Origin: Treponema sp.
Lineage (GTDB): Bacteria > Spirochaetota > Spirochaetia > Treponematales > Breznakiellaceae
DNA length: 18,747 nt
Assembly (NCBI GenBank): GCA_031281925.1
Contig: JAITES010000198.1
Location: forward strand, 1 to 18,747
Reading direction: 5' to 3'
Each line of letters begins with the position of its first letter. Position 1 is the stretch's first letter. This document shows positions 1 to 6,790 of this stretch, piece by piece. The notes below the pieces were generated by a model. The model was not told where the DNA came from. It worked only from the letters and a program-made list of their open reading frames with translations, and did no database searches. The position numbers and the translations under genes are program-made.

Positions 1-180
1 CTCACGCTCAACCACTAACGCGTCTTCAAGTTTCCATTCACTCATTAACATATTTACCATCTCTGATCCGTGGGTTTCTAAAAACCCTTTCAGTATATTC
101 TCCCCAAAACACCACCGTACCGCTTTGGTCATCGCCTGTTGGAGGCCATACCTGTAATAACAGGCGGTTTGGGGAGAATT
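1..180 (-). pseudogene. C-terminal part of Rpn-family (PD-(D/E)XK) nuclease/putative transposase, 5'-truncated, continues past left edge
   Basis: Reading leftward from about 180 there is an open frame. From an ATG at 132-130 it encodes 44 residues to the window edge, including KAVRWCFGENILKGFLETHG and then SEMVNMLMSEWKLEDALVVE. I recognise this from memory as the conserved tail of Rpn-type recombination-promoting nucleases or putative transposases, which are abundant in treponemes. That tail normally follows roughly 200 residues of PD-(D/E)XK nuclease domain. Here the upstream sequence is the 3' end of the LacI gene and the frame meets a stop inside it, so the nuclease domain is absent. This is most likely a decayed or rearranged copy. 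A short, separately expressed tail starting at 132 is possible but has no obvious ribosome binding site. The C-terminal end lies outside the window. Confidence 0.5.
97..179. repeat. Nested inverted repeat directly behind the lacI-type stop codon
   Basis: ATTCTCCCCAAA at 97-108 is the exact reverse complement of TTTGGGGAGAAT at 168-179. Inside it, CGCCTGTT (133-140) matches AACAGGCG (159-166). A transcript of the regulator gene would meet the outer arm two bases after its stop codon. No run of U follows the structure, so it is not a classical intrinsic terminator. It could still protect a 3' end, or be the scar of a rearrangement that truncated the Rpn fragment it overlaps. Confidence 0.6.
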
Positions 181-181
181 T

Positions 182-1177
182 TTAGGGTGAGCGGCAGGAT
201 GAACGGAGTACCAGCTCCGCCGGTATGCGCTTTAGTTCCGCTCTTTCCTCTCCAGAAAGTCTCTTCAAAAGCAGCTCCGCGGCGGTTTTCCCGATAAGAA
301 CCGAATCCTGGCGCATGGTTGTAAGGGGCGGGCTGATATACTCTCCCAAAGGCTCGCCGTCAAAACCGATAATTGAAACATCCCGGGGGACACGGAGTCC
401 GGCCTCATTCAGGGCCTTTATTGTACCATAGGCCAGGTTATCGCTTGTGGCAAAAATTGCGGTGAAGGTCTCTTTCCTCTCAAGTAGGCGCCGGGCCGCC
501 TCATAGCCTCCGAGGGCCGACCAGAGTCCGGCTGTCTCAGTCAGCTCAGGGTTCTCCGTTATGCCGTTCCGTTCCAGGCAGTCCCGGTAGCCCTGAAAAC
601 GCTCATCCGATGCGGGGGACATCCAGGTCACAGGCCCGGCGATATACGCGATATGACGGTGCCCGAGATCTACAAGGTACTGTACCGCCGTAACAGCCCC
701 CCCGTAATTGTCGGTGAGCGCCGTGCTGATGCCGGGAAGAAGGTCGTTGGTAGAAACACAGGGCAGGCGGCTTTTGAGGAGGCCCCTGTATTCTTCCTCG
801 CCCGGGATTGCAAAGAGCAAAAAACCGTCGATGTTGCGGTAGCTTGCGGCGGTAAGAAAATCATGGGTGCCCCGGAGCATGAGAAGTTCATAGCCATGGG
901 CTTCCATCACCTGCCGGGCTCCTCCAAGAATATTGTTGAAGATAGGGGGAATAAACACATCGGTCAGATAAATATCCTTGTTGATAATACCGATGAGGCG
1001 CGAACGCCTTGTGCTGAGCGCCCTGGCGGTTAAATTGGGCACATAGCCCATGTCCCTGGCCGCATCGAGAATCCGGCTGCGGGTAACGAGGCTCAGGGTT
1101 CCGGCGCCGTTGAGGGCCTTGGATACCGTCGGGGGGGAAAATCCGGTTTTTTTCGAAATATCATAGATGGTAACCAA
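182..1177 (-). CDS. LacI/GalR-family transcriptional repressor
   Basis: A 331-residue protein, the usual length for LacI-family regulators. Residues 5-24 form the helix-turn-helix (YDISKKTGFSPPTVSKALNG). The hinge segment PNLTARALSTRRSRLIGII follows near residues 47-65, and a periplasmic-binding-protein-like sugar sensor domain fills the rest. Family members bind a sugar or sugar-phosphate and release an operator. The start is TTG at 1177-1175, with GGAG just upstream on the minus strand; the next ATG upstream is out of frame. The gene is divergent from an ABC transporter/GH30 operon, and the two promoters overlap. It therefore probably represses that operon and perhaps itself. The inducer cannot be read from sequence. 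Confidence 0.93.
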   Translation of the reverse strand: MVTIYDISKKTGFSPPTVSKALNGAGTLSLVTRSRILDAARDMGYVPNLTARALSTRRSRLIGIINKDIYLTDVFIPPIFNNILGGARQVMEAHGYELLMLRGTHDFLTAASYRNIDGFLLFAIPGEEEYRGLLKSRLPCVSTNDLLPGISTALTDNYGGAVTAVQYLVDLGHRHIAYIAGPVTWMSPASDERFQGYRDCLERNGITENPELTETAGLWSALGGYEAARRLLERKETFTAIFATSDNLAYGTIKALNEAGLRVPRDVSIIGFDGEPLGEYISPPLTTMRQDSVLIGKTAAELLLKRLSGEERAELKRIPAELVLRSSCRSP

Positions 1178-1202
1178 ACTTCTCCATAACTCCCTGAAAA
1201 AA

Positions 1203-1233
1203 AAGTTGTTTGACAGTCCCGATCTTACAACTT
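1203..1233. promoter_or_regulatory. Candidate operator: 7-bp inverted repeat around the -35 box
   Basis: AAGTTGT (1203-1209) and ACAACTT (1227-1233) are exact reverse complements with a 17-base gap that contains the -35 hexamer of the transporter operon. The right arm touches its -10 box. LacI-type operators usually have adjacent half-sites, so the wide spacing is atypical; the position between divergent genes is what suggests an operator. Confidence 0.35.
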
Positions 1234-1238
1234 AGAAT
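1210..1238 (+). promoter_or_regulatory. Promoter of the ABC transporter/GH30 operon
   Basis: A perfect -35 hexamer TTGACA (1210-1215), a 17-base spacer and TAGAAT (1233-1238, five of six consensus bases) make a strong vegetative-type promoter. Transcription would start near 1245, about 50 bases before the chosen start of the first permease. The TTG at 1210 that opens the longest frame lies in this -35 box and so cannot be the translation start of this transcript. Confidence 0.7.
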
Positions 1239-1250
1239 TTTATTTAGCAA
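1222..1250 (-). promoter_or_regulatory. Possible promoter of the LacI-type gene
   Basis: On the minus strand, TTGCTA (1250-1245), 17 bases, then TAAGAT (1227-1222); each hexamer matches four of six consensus bases. It overlaps the divergent plus-strand promoter, so one bound repressor could act on both. Confidence 0.35.
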
Positions 1251-1296
1251 TCTATTGCCGAAGCGGAGTATAAAACCGCGAAGGAGGCGCAAAGCC

Positions 1297-2223
1297 TTGT
1301 ATGTAAACAAAAGCGACTTTCTCCATGAATTCAGCAAGAACAGAGCCCTGTTTTTTATGGCTGCTCCTGCAGTATTACTGGTACTGGTGCTTCAATATCT
1401 TCCCATGGCAGGCCTCATTCTTGCTTTCAAGAATTATCGTTTTAATCTGGGTATCTTCGGCAGCCCCTGGTACGGTTTCAACAACTTCCGTTACCTCTTC
1501 CAGTCCGGGACGGGGCTTCTCATCACCAGAAATACTTTTCTCTACAATCTTTTCAATCTGCTCACTTCCCAAGCTCTGGCAATCATAGTGGCTGTTTTTA
1601 TCTCCGAATTGCCGGGGAAGATCTACAAACGTTTCTGTCAGTCGGTGATCTTCCTCCCCTACTTCATTTCCTGGGTCATTGTGGGTACCTTTGTTTTTAA
1701 TATTTTTAGTTTTGAAACGGGGGCCATGAACAGTATCCTCAAGTCCCTGGGGGCAGAGCCGGTGAATGTGTACAGCAAGCCAAATGTCTGGCCCATCATC
1801 ATCGGTATCTTCAATGCGTGGAAATGGGTGGGTTACAATTCCATCATTTTTATCGCTTCCATCACCGCCGTAGACCCTGCATGTTTCGAGGCCGCCGATA
1901 TTGACGGAGCCAACATCTTCCAGAAGATCTGGTACATAACCTTTCCCTCCATCAAACCCACCATCATCATTGTGCTGCTGCTCCACATGGGCCGGATTCT
2001 CCGGGGGGACTTCCAGATGTTCTACCAAATTGTCGGCAACAACGGACAGCTCTACAACGCGACCGATGTTATCGACACCTATGTGTTCCGCTCCCTGGTT
2101 TCCAATGCGAACCTGGGCATGACCGCCGCCGCCACCCTGTACCAGTCGGTACTCTGCTTCATCACGATCATGGTGGTAAACCAGATCGTAAAAAAAATTG
2201 ATGCGGACTATTCGCTCTTTTAG
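1297..2223 (+). CDS. ABC sugar transporter permease, LplB-like (CUT1 type)
   Basis: A 308-residue inner-membrane permease with about six hydrophobic helices; the first is in AAPAVLLVLVLQYLP. The EAA loop that docks to the ATPase is near residues 202-222 of this product (EAADIDGANIFQKIWYITFP). The layout matches LplB-type permeases for oligosaccharides. The start is TTG at 1297 because AAGGAGG (1281-1287) sits nine bases upstream; the longer frame from 1210 begins inside the promoter and adds a basic tail unlike the family. It is the first gene of an operon with a second permease 12 bases downstream. No ATP-binding subunit is present, so a shared MsmX/UgpC-like ATPase elsewhere is inferred. 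Confidence 0.9.
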   Translation: MYVNKSDFLHEFSKNRALFFMAAPAVLLVLVLQYLPMAGLILAFKNYRFNLGIFGSPWYGFNNFRYLFQSGTGLLITRNTFLYNLFNLLTSQALAIIVAVFISELPGKIYKRFCQSVIFLPYFISWVIVGTFVFNIFSFETGAMNSILKSLGAEPVNVYSKPNVWPIIIGIFNAWKWVGYNSIIFIASITAVDPACFEAADIDGANIFQKIWYITFPSIKPTIIIVLLLHMGRILRGDFQMFYQIVGNNGQLYNATDVIDTYVFRSLVSNANLGMTAAATLYQSVLCFITIMVVNQIVKKIDADYSLF

Positions 2224-2235
2224 ACGGAGGTGAAA

Positions 2236-3141
2236 ATGCGTGTCAGGACCCATTACAGAATCAGGAATACTGCCAGCACCAAAATTTTTAATGCCTCAGG
2301 CTGGATTATCATCACGATCATCACCACGGTGTGCCTCCTGCCCTTCATACTGCTGATCTCCGGTTCCTTCAGTTCCGATCAGGCGATCCGGTTTTACGGA
2401 TACAGTATACTTCCCCGTGAATTTTCCCTTGAAGCCTACAACGTGGTCTTCAAGTACCCGGAAAAAGTGTTCCGGGCATACGGAGTAAGTATCTTTATTA
2501 CCGTTACCGGAACATTGTGCGGGCTCTTTCTCCTTACCATGACGGCCTATGTGATCAGCCGCAAATCTTTCAAATACCGGAACATCATCTCGTTCTATTT
2601 CTACTTTACCACTCTTTTTAACGGCGGCATGGTTTGTACCTATATTTTTTACATACGCTACCTTCACCTCAAGGACAGCTTTCTGGCACTGATACTGCCG
2701 GGTATGTTCAACATTTTTTATCTTCTCATCATGAGGAGTTTTGTCGCCGCCATTCCCCAGGCTCTAATCGAGTCGGCAAAGATTGACGGGGCGGGAGAAT
2801 TCAGGATCTTTGTCAGGATCATACTTCCCCTGCTGCCCTCGGGACTTGCTACCATCGGGCTTTTTATGGCTCTGGAGTACTGGAACGACTGGTACAACGC
2901 AATGCTCTACATCAACACAAACACCAAGTATCCCCTGCAGTACATGCTCTACGATCTCCAGATGCAGGCCCAGGCTCTGGCCCAGATCGCAAGCCAGGTC
3001 GGAATACGGGTAGAAAACCTGCCGACCAATTCACTTAAATTGGCAATGGCTGTAGTAGCCACGGGGCCGATAATCCTGCTCTATCCCTTTGTACAGAAGT
3101 ACTTTATCAAAGGAGTAACCATAGGTTCGGTAAAAGGCTGA
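2236..3141 (+). CDS. ABC sugar transporter permease, YtcP/AraQ-like (CUT1 type)
   Basis: A 301-residue second permease subunit, paired with the LplB-like gene before it. The first helix is in GWIIITIITTVCLLPFILLI. The EAA loop is ESAKIDGAGEFRIFVRIILP, followed by a Pro-rich turn and helix. The C-terminal YPFVQKYFIKGVTIGSVKG is the standard ending of this permease type. I start at ATG 2236, five bases after GGAGG (2226-2230). A GTG at 2230 overlaps that Shine-Dalgarno site and would add only two residues. The two permeases would form the heterodimeric channel that accepts substrate from the lipoprotein encoded next. Confidence 0.92.
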   Translation: MRVRTHYRIRNTASTKIFNASGWIIITIITTVCLLPFILLISGSFSSDQAIRFYGYSILPREFSLEAYNVVFKYPEKVFRAYGVSIFITVTGTLCGLFLLTMTAYVISRKSFKYRNIISFYFYFTTLFNGGMVCTYIFYIRYLHLKDSFLALILPGMFNIFYLLIMRSFVAAIPQALIESAKIDGAGEFRIFVRIILPLLPSGLATIGLFMALEYWNDWYNAMLYINTNTKYPLQYMLYDLQMQAQALAQIASQVGIRVENLPTNSLKLAMAVVATGPIILLYPFVQKYFIKGVTIGSVKG

Positions 3142-3146
3142 TTTGC

Positions 3147-3170
3147 TTTCCGTACAGTCCTGTACGGAAG
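3147..3170 (+). other. Intercistronic RNA hairpin I
   Basis: TTCCGTACA (3148-3156) pairs exactly with TGTACGGAA (3161-3169) over a GTCC loop, with one more U-G pair outside. It begins six bases after the permease stop. No U-run follows, so read-through into the lipoprotein gene is expected. Such hairpins often protect the upstream message or set unequal expression of binding protein and permeases. Confidence 0.55.
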
Positions 3171-3182
3171 TATTACGGCTTG

Positions 3183-3208
3183 TACAGTGCCCGCTCCGGC
3201 GGACTGTA
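3183..3208 (+). other. Intercistronic RNA hairpin II, just before the lipoprotein Shine-Dalgarno
   Basis: TACAGT (3183-3188) pairs with ACTGTA (3203-3208), with GCC/GGC pairs inside. The stem ends seven bases before the AGGAGG (3215-3220) of the lipoprotein gene. The stretch 3201-3208 (GGACTGTA) is also perfectly complementary to 3153-3160 in hairpin I, so two exclusive folds are possible. Confidence 0.4.
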
Positions 3209-3225
3209 AACATCAGGAGGAATGT

Positions 3226-4737
3226 ATGAGAAAAACACAGCTTTTCGGATTGGCAGTAATGATGTTGCTGATTCTGACACTGGTGCTCTCAGGCTGCGGT
3301 AACAAAGCCGCCGCTGGAGGAGGCGGTTCGGATGGACTTGACACATCCAAACAGGTAGAGCTTTCGCTCTATGTTATCGGCGTGGAGCCGCCCAAACAGG
3401 CTGAACTCTACGAAAACTTCAACAAGATTGCCCTGGAAAAAGTTAATGCAACACTCAAGGTTAACTGGATCGGCTGGGCGGAGTATCCCACCAAATACCC
3501 GGTACTCTTCTCATCAGGCGAGGCTTTCGACATGAGTTATGCGGCTACCTGGCTTAACTTTGCGGCTCTCGCCCAGAGGGGAGCCTTCCTGGAACTGGAT
3601 GAGATGTGGCCCAAATATGCGCCCCAAAACTATGCGCGGCAGTCCAGGACCGCCATCGGGCAGGCTGCGGTGAACGGCCGCCTCTATGCCATCCCTACCC
3701 TGCAGGCCACCTACTCGGCATACGGCCCGGTTTACCGCGCCGACCTTGCCACCCCCTACGGCTGGGACGGCAAAATGGATAACTTTGAAGACCTTGAAAA
3801 ATTCATGGAGATTGTTCATGCCAACAACCCCGGAATCGAGCCCTACCAGGTCTATCAGTCCGGTTCCGAAGCTGATGATAGCTTTATCTACCAGGACGGC
3901 ATGTTTGCGATCAAGGGTTCTACCAACGACTTCTTCTTCTTCGATCCCAGGGAATCAAATCCAAAGCTCTTTACCTGGTGGGAATACGGCAGGGTGAATG
4001 AATTCCTTACCATGATGAAACGCTGGAACGACAAGGGCTTTATCTACAAGTCAGGCCTCTCCGATGCGGACAGCGAAAAATTCAGGAACGGCAAGAGCGC
4101 CATTTATTTCCACAACATCGACACCTATGAAAGCCAGTACAGGGATCATCCCCAGTGGGATGTCCGCTGGAACAACTTTGTGTCCGATGTTTCCAACATG
4201 AGCTTTACCCAGGATGCCCTGGTATTCCCCACCACCGCAAAGAACCCGGAACGGGCCCTGGCTCTCTATGAACTTATCACCAATGACGAGCAGGTGTTTC
4301 GGGCTTTCTTCTACGGTGTTGAAGGCAAGAGCTACGAGCTGGTAAACGAAGGCGGTCAGTACCAGATTAGAGGGATCAATGCCGACTATTATGGCTTCTC
4401 TAACCTCTGGGCCGCGAGGACAAACGAATTTGTTCTCCCCGTGGTCGGCGCTCCGCCCGATCTCAAGCAGCGGAAAGCCGCTTATGACGCATATATCAAG
4501 GACGGTGTCAAATCCCAGAAGTATCGATCCCTCGTAATCGACACCACTTCTGTGGAAACCGAATATTCGGCCTGCATCAGCGTACATCAACAGTACTGGT
4601 GGCCTCTGGAACTGGGCTATGTGGATATGGCTTCCGGTCTCAGGGACTACCAGGACAAGATGACTGCTGCGGGTATTGAAAAAGTCCGCGCCGCGCTGCA
4701 GAATCAGCTTGACGACTATGTGGCAAACTTCAAGTAA
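3226..4737 (+). CDS. Extracellular solute-binding lipoprotein of the oligosaccharide ABC transporter (LplA/YtcQ-like)
   Basis: A 503-residue lipoprotein that captures the sugar ligand for the two permeases encoded upstream. The signal peptide MRKTQLFGLAVMMLLILTLV is followed by the lipobox LSGC, with the lipidated cysteine at residue 24 and then a Gly/Ala-rich linker. The body has the large two-lobed binding-protein pattern, rich in Trp, Tyr and Asp as in sugar binders. The C-terminal YWWPLELGYVDMASGLRDYQ resembles the DUF3502-containing LplA group (recalled, not searched). I chose ATG 3226 because AGGAGG is five bases upstream and the signal peptide begins there; the longer frame from 3187 starts inside a hairpin. 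Ligand unknown, perhaps a beta-glucoside or xylan fragment given the GH30 gene that follows. Confidence 0.92.
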   Translation: MRKTQLFGLAVMMLLILTLVLSGCGNKAAAGGGGSDGLDTSKQVELSLYVIGVEPPKQAELYENFNKIALEKVNATLKVNWIGWAEYPTKYPVLFSSGEAFDMSYAATWLNFAALAQRGAFLELDEMWPKYAPQNYARQSRTAIGQAAVNGRLYAIPTLQATYSAYGPVYRADLATPYGWDGKMDNFEDLEKFMEIVHANNPGIEPYQVYQSGSEADDSFIYQDGMFAIKGSTNDFFFFDPRESNPKLFTWWEYGRVNEFLTMMKRWNDKGFIYKSGLSDADSEKFRNGKSAIYFHNIDTYESQYRDHPQWDVRWNNFVSDVSNMSFTQDALVFPTTAKNPERALALYELITNDEQVFRAFFYGVEGKSYELVNEGGQYQIRGINADYYGFSNLWAARTNEFVLPVVGAPPDLKQRKAAYDAYIKDGVKSQKYRSLVIDTTSVETEYSACISVHQQYWWPLELGYVDMASGLRDYQDKMTAAGIEKVRAALQNQLDDYVANFK

Positions 4738-4748
4738 AAGGAAAAAAC

Positions 4749-6065
4749 ATGAAACTCATCATCAGTAATCCGGGACGTATACGCGAAGAGAGGCCCCTCT
4801 CCGCGGAAAAGAAAGGCGGACGGCCGGGGCCGGTAGTGGCCCTGTCGGACAAAACCGATCAGAGCATGCTCGGTTTCGGAGCGGCCCTTACCGAATCGGC
4901 CTGTGTCATGCTCCGCCGCATGGAAGAGGCCTCCAGGGAAGCCCTGCTTGAGGAGATCTACTCCCCACAGGAGAGCAACTTCTCTGTCGGCAGAATCTGT
5001 GTCGGCGCCAGCGATTATGCGGAAACGGTTTATGACTTTGCGCCTGTTCCGGATGATATGGAGATGCGCCACTTCGACGCATCCCACGATGATAAGCACA
5101 TACTTCCCGTACTCCGTGCCGCACGGAAATACAATCCCGATCTTTTTCTTTACGCATCCCCCTGGTCTCCTCCCGGCTGGATGAAAACTTCAGGCCAGGC
5201 CCAGGGGGGCTGGATGCGGACAAAGTACATAAAGGCCTATGCCCTGTACTACCTTAAATTTCTGCAGCACTACGAAAAGGCAGGGCTGCGCATCAACGGC
5301 CTAACGCCCCAGAACGAAACCGAAACGGATCAGGTTTCCAGAATGCCCGCGTGCCTGTGGCATCCGGAACTTGAGATGATGTTCGCCCTGGAGATGCGCA
5401 GGCTTCTTGATGAAAACGGATTTAAGGATCTGAAGATTTGGCTTCTGGATCACAACTTGATTATGTGGCGGAGGCCCTGTTTCCAGATGAACGATCCTGA
5501 AGTAAAGGCAGCCTGCTCAGGCGTTGCATGGCACCCCTACGAGGGCCACCCGGAGATGATCAGCTGGTTCCGCGAACAGCACCCGGAATGTGAAAACCAC
5601 TGGACCGAAGGAGGCGTGGTTCCCATCGAACTTGGCGCCGCAGGGAAAAAGTCTTCCATGGGGGATCTTGCCTCAGGCTTCCTCCAGGTACTCAATTCAG
5701 GCTGCCAGTCAATTACTGTCTGGAACCTGGCCCTCGACCCGGAAGGCTACCCGAATGTGGGGCCTTTCAACTGCAGGGGTACTGTGGAGATCGGCAGGGA
5801 CGGCAAAACGGTGAAGCGCTCCGACGAGTTCCATGTGCTCCAGCACTTCTCCCGCTACATCAAACGGGGCGCCAAACGGATCATCCTGGATGAGTTGGCC
5901 CTTCCCCGGAACTTTGAGGCGGCTGCCTTCAAAAACCCTGACGGCTCCAGGGTAGTGCTCATCTCCAATACAGACACCTGGGATTCGGATCTCTGTATCC
6001 GTGACGGGGACAGAGACATTCCCCTTCATGTGCTGCGTGAATCGGTCAATACGGTGCTGCTGTAG
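4749..6065 (+). CDS. Glycoside hydrolase family 30, cytoplasmic
   Basis: A 438-residue retaining beta-glycosidase of the GH30 (glucosylceramidase-like) family. Landmarks: GFGAALTES (43-51) on the first barrel strand, ASPWSPPGWMK (137-147), general acid/base Glu190 in LTPQNET, and nucleophile Glu287 in HWTEGG. A C-terminal beta domain (about 345-438) carries the usual late segment with GSRVVLISNTDTW. No signal peptide or lipobox is present, unlike many secreted GH30 enzymes, so it should act on imported sugar in the cytoplasm. It lies 11 bases after the binding-protein gene with a modest AAGG site, and is the last gene of the operon. Family members cleave beta-glucosides, beta-xylosides, beta-1,6-glucan or glucuronoxylan; the exact substrate cannot be read here. 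Confidence 0.92.
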   Translation: MKLIISNPGRIREERPLSAEKKGGRPGPVVALSDKTDQSMLGFGAALTESACVMLRRMEEASREALLEEIYSPQESNFSVGRICVGASDYAETVYDFAPVPDDMEMRHFDASHDDKHILPVLRAARKYNPDLFLYASPWSPPGWMKTSGQAQGGWMRTKYIKAYALYYLKFLQHYEKAGLRINGLTPQNETETDQVSRMPACLWHPELEMMFALEMRRLLDENGFKDLKIWLLDHNLIMWRRPCFQMNDPEVKAACSGVAWHPYEGHPEMISWFREQHPECENHWTEGGVVPIELGAAGKKSSMGDLASGFLQVLNSGCQSITVWNLALDPEGYPNVGPFNCRGTVEIGRDGKTVKRSDEFHVLQHFSRYIKRGAKRIILDELALPRNFEAAAFKNPDGSRVVLISNTDTWDSDLCIRDGDRDIPLHVLRESVNTVLL

Positions 6066-6114
6066 GCAGGGCGCAGGATCACGTAATGTATCATCGTAAA
6101 ATCTAACCGTAGCA

Positions 6115-6143
6115 TTGACAGAAAGGCTCCTTATGGATAGCAT
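6115..6143 (+). promoter_or_regulatory. Promoter of infA
   Basis: TTGACA (6115-6120), 17 bases, then TAGCAT (6138-6143, four of six). Transcription would start near 6150, leaving a leader of about 12 bases that still contains the Shine-Dalgarno site but not the left arm of the overlapping inverted repeat. Confidence 0.6.
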
Positions 6144-6156
6144 GGTTTATAAGGAG
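6127..6156 (+). promoter_or_regulatory. Inverted repeat covering the infA Shine-Dalgarno site
   Basis: CTCCTTAT (6127-6134) is the exact reverse complement of ATAAGGAG (6149-6156), with a 14-base loop. The right arm includes the AAGGAG ribosome binding site. RNA entering from upstream could fold and block initiation, while RNA from the local promoter would lack the left arm. Confidence 0.5.
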
Positions 6157-6161
6157 ATTCT

Positions 6162-6386
6162 GTGGCGAAAGAAGAAGCAATTGAAGTTGAAGGTGTTGTC
6201 AAAGAGGCCCTTCCAAACACCATGTTCCGGGTAGAATTGGACAACCAGAACGGTCACCTGATCCTGGCCCACCTTTCCGGCAAGATGCGCAAGCACTACA
6301 TCCGCATCGTTCCGGGGGATCGTGTCCGCATCGCCCTTTCACCTTACGACCTGAGCCGGGGTCGTATCATTTACCGCGAGCGTTAA
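6162..6386 (+). CDS. infA: Translation initiation factor IF-1
   Basis: A 74-residue S1/OB-fold protein that binds the A site of the 30S subunit during initiation, with IF-2 and IF-3. The sequence is classical: EGVVKEALPNTMFRVEL, then LSGKMRKHYIRIVPGDRVRI, then SPYDLSRGRIIYRER. It is two residues longer than the 72-residue E. coli protein, from a small insertion near DNQNGH. The start is GTG at 6162, five bases after AAGGAG (6151-6156). It has its own promoter behind the GH30 gene and converges on the smr gene, from which it is separated by 16 bases. Confidence 0.97.
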   Translation: MAKEEAIEVEGVVKEALPNTMFRVELDNQNGHLILAHLSGKMRKHYIRIVPGDRVRIALSPYDLSRGRIIYRER

Positions 6387-6390
6387 ATAC

Positions 6391-6404
6391 AGAACTGCCG
6401 TTCT
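6391..6404. terminator. Weak hairpin between convergent infA and smr
   Basis: AGAAC (6391-6395) pairs with GTTCT (6400-6404) around a TGCC tetraloop, with ATTTC following on the plus strand. The stem is short and the U-tract poor, so this is only a possible terminator for infA. It overlaps the stop codon of the opposing gene. Confidence 0.25.
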
Positions 6405-6783
6405 ATTTCAATAAAACCCATGTAGCGCCTGAACCGCCTTCGGCACTGCGGCTCTGTCCGCTTTCCCCGGCATAGGGGCAGCGTTCAATAAATTCCTGTA
6501 CCGTCCTCTTCAGAACCGCCTCGCCGGAAGAATGATTCCCCTTTCCGTGGACGATCAGTACCTTGTCAAAAGTCTCCCGCCTGGAATTTTCAAAAAAAAC
6601 TTCAAGCGCGGAAAGGGCATCGTCCCGTGAAAGCCCGTGGAGATCCAATGTTGCGTCCGCTTTTTTTATCCGTAGATAGCGGCGTTTTTTTGACTCCCGG
6701 GTTTTTTCCGCGTCTATTTCAGAATCCTTGTCGGTAACAGGATTCTGCATTTCCCATTTCCTGTATATGTCCCCAAAATCCAT
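6403..6783 (-). CDS. Smr-domain protein (MutS2 C-terminal type)
   Basis: A 126-residue stand-alone Smr protein. The N-terminal 40 residues are charged and probably flexible. The Smr core follows: LDLHG (46-50) with LSRDDALSALEVFF, then VLIVHGKGNHSSGEAVLKRT with the HGKG motif at 79-82, ending with GATWVLLK. Smr domains nick or bind nucleic acid and occur at the end of MutS2; small free versions occur in many bacteria, and some act on RNA at collided ribosomes. I chose ATG 6783 because GAGG lies five bases upstream and the gene then starts seven bases after the preceding stop. The longest frame, from 6852, would overlap that gene. It is the last gene of the Bat operon, which is an unusual partner. 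Confidence 0.85.
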   Translation of the reverse strand: MDFGDIYRKWEMQNPVTDKDSEIDAEKTRESKKRRYLRIKKADATLDLHGLSRDDALSALEVFFENSRRETFDKVLIVHGKGNHSSGEAVLKRTVQEFIERCPYAGESGQSRSAEGGSGATWVLLK

Positions 6784-6790
6784 ACTATCC

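Noticed and set aside
97..179. Intrinsic terminator for the lacI-type gene
   Set aside because: The stem is convincing but the distance between arms is large and no U-tract follows, so I list it as a repeat and not a terminator.
1210..1296. N-terminal extension of the first permease from TTG 1210
   Set aside because: It begins in the -35 box and would not be on the transcript; AAGGAGG before 1297 gives a better start.
1375..2253. A 292-residue minus-strand open frame
   Set aside because: It is fully antisense to the first permease, has His/Gly/Asp-rich composition typical of a shadow frame, and no ribosome site or family motif.
6066..6114. Terminator behind the GH30 gene
   Set aside because: I see no stem of useful length with a U-tract here, so read-through toward infA is possible.
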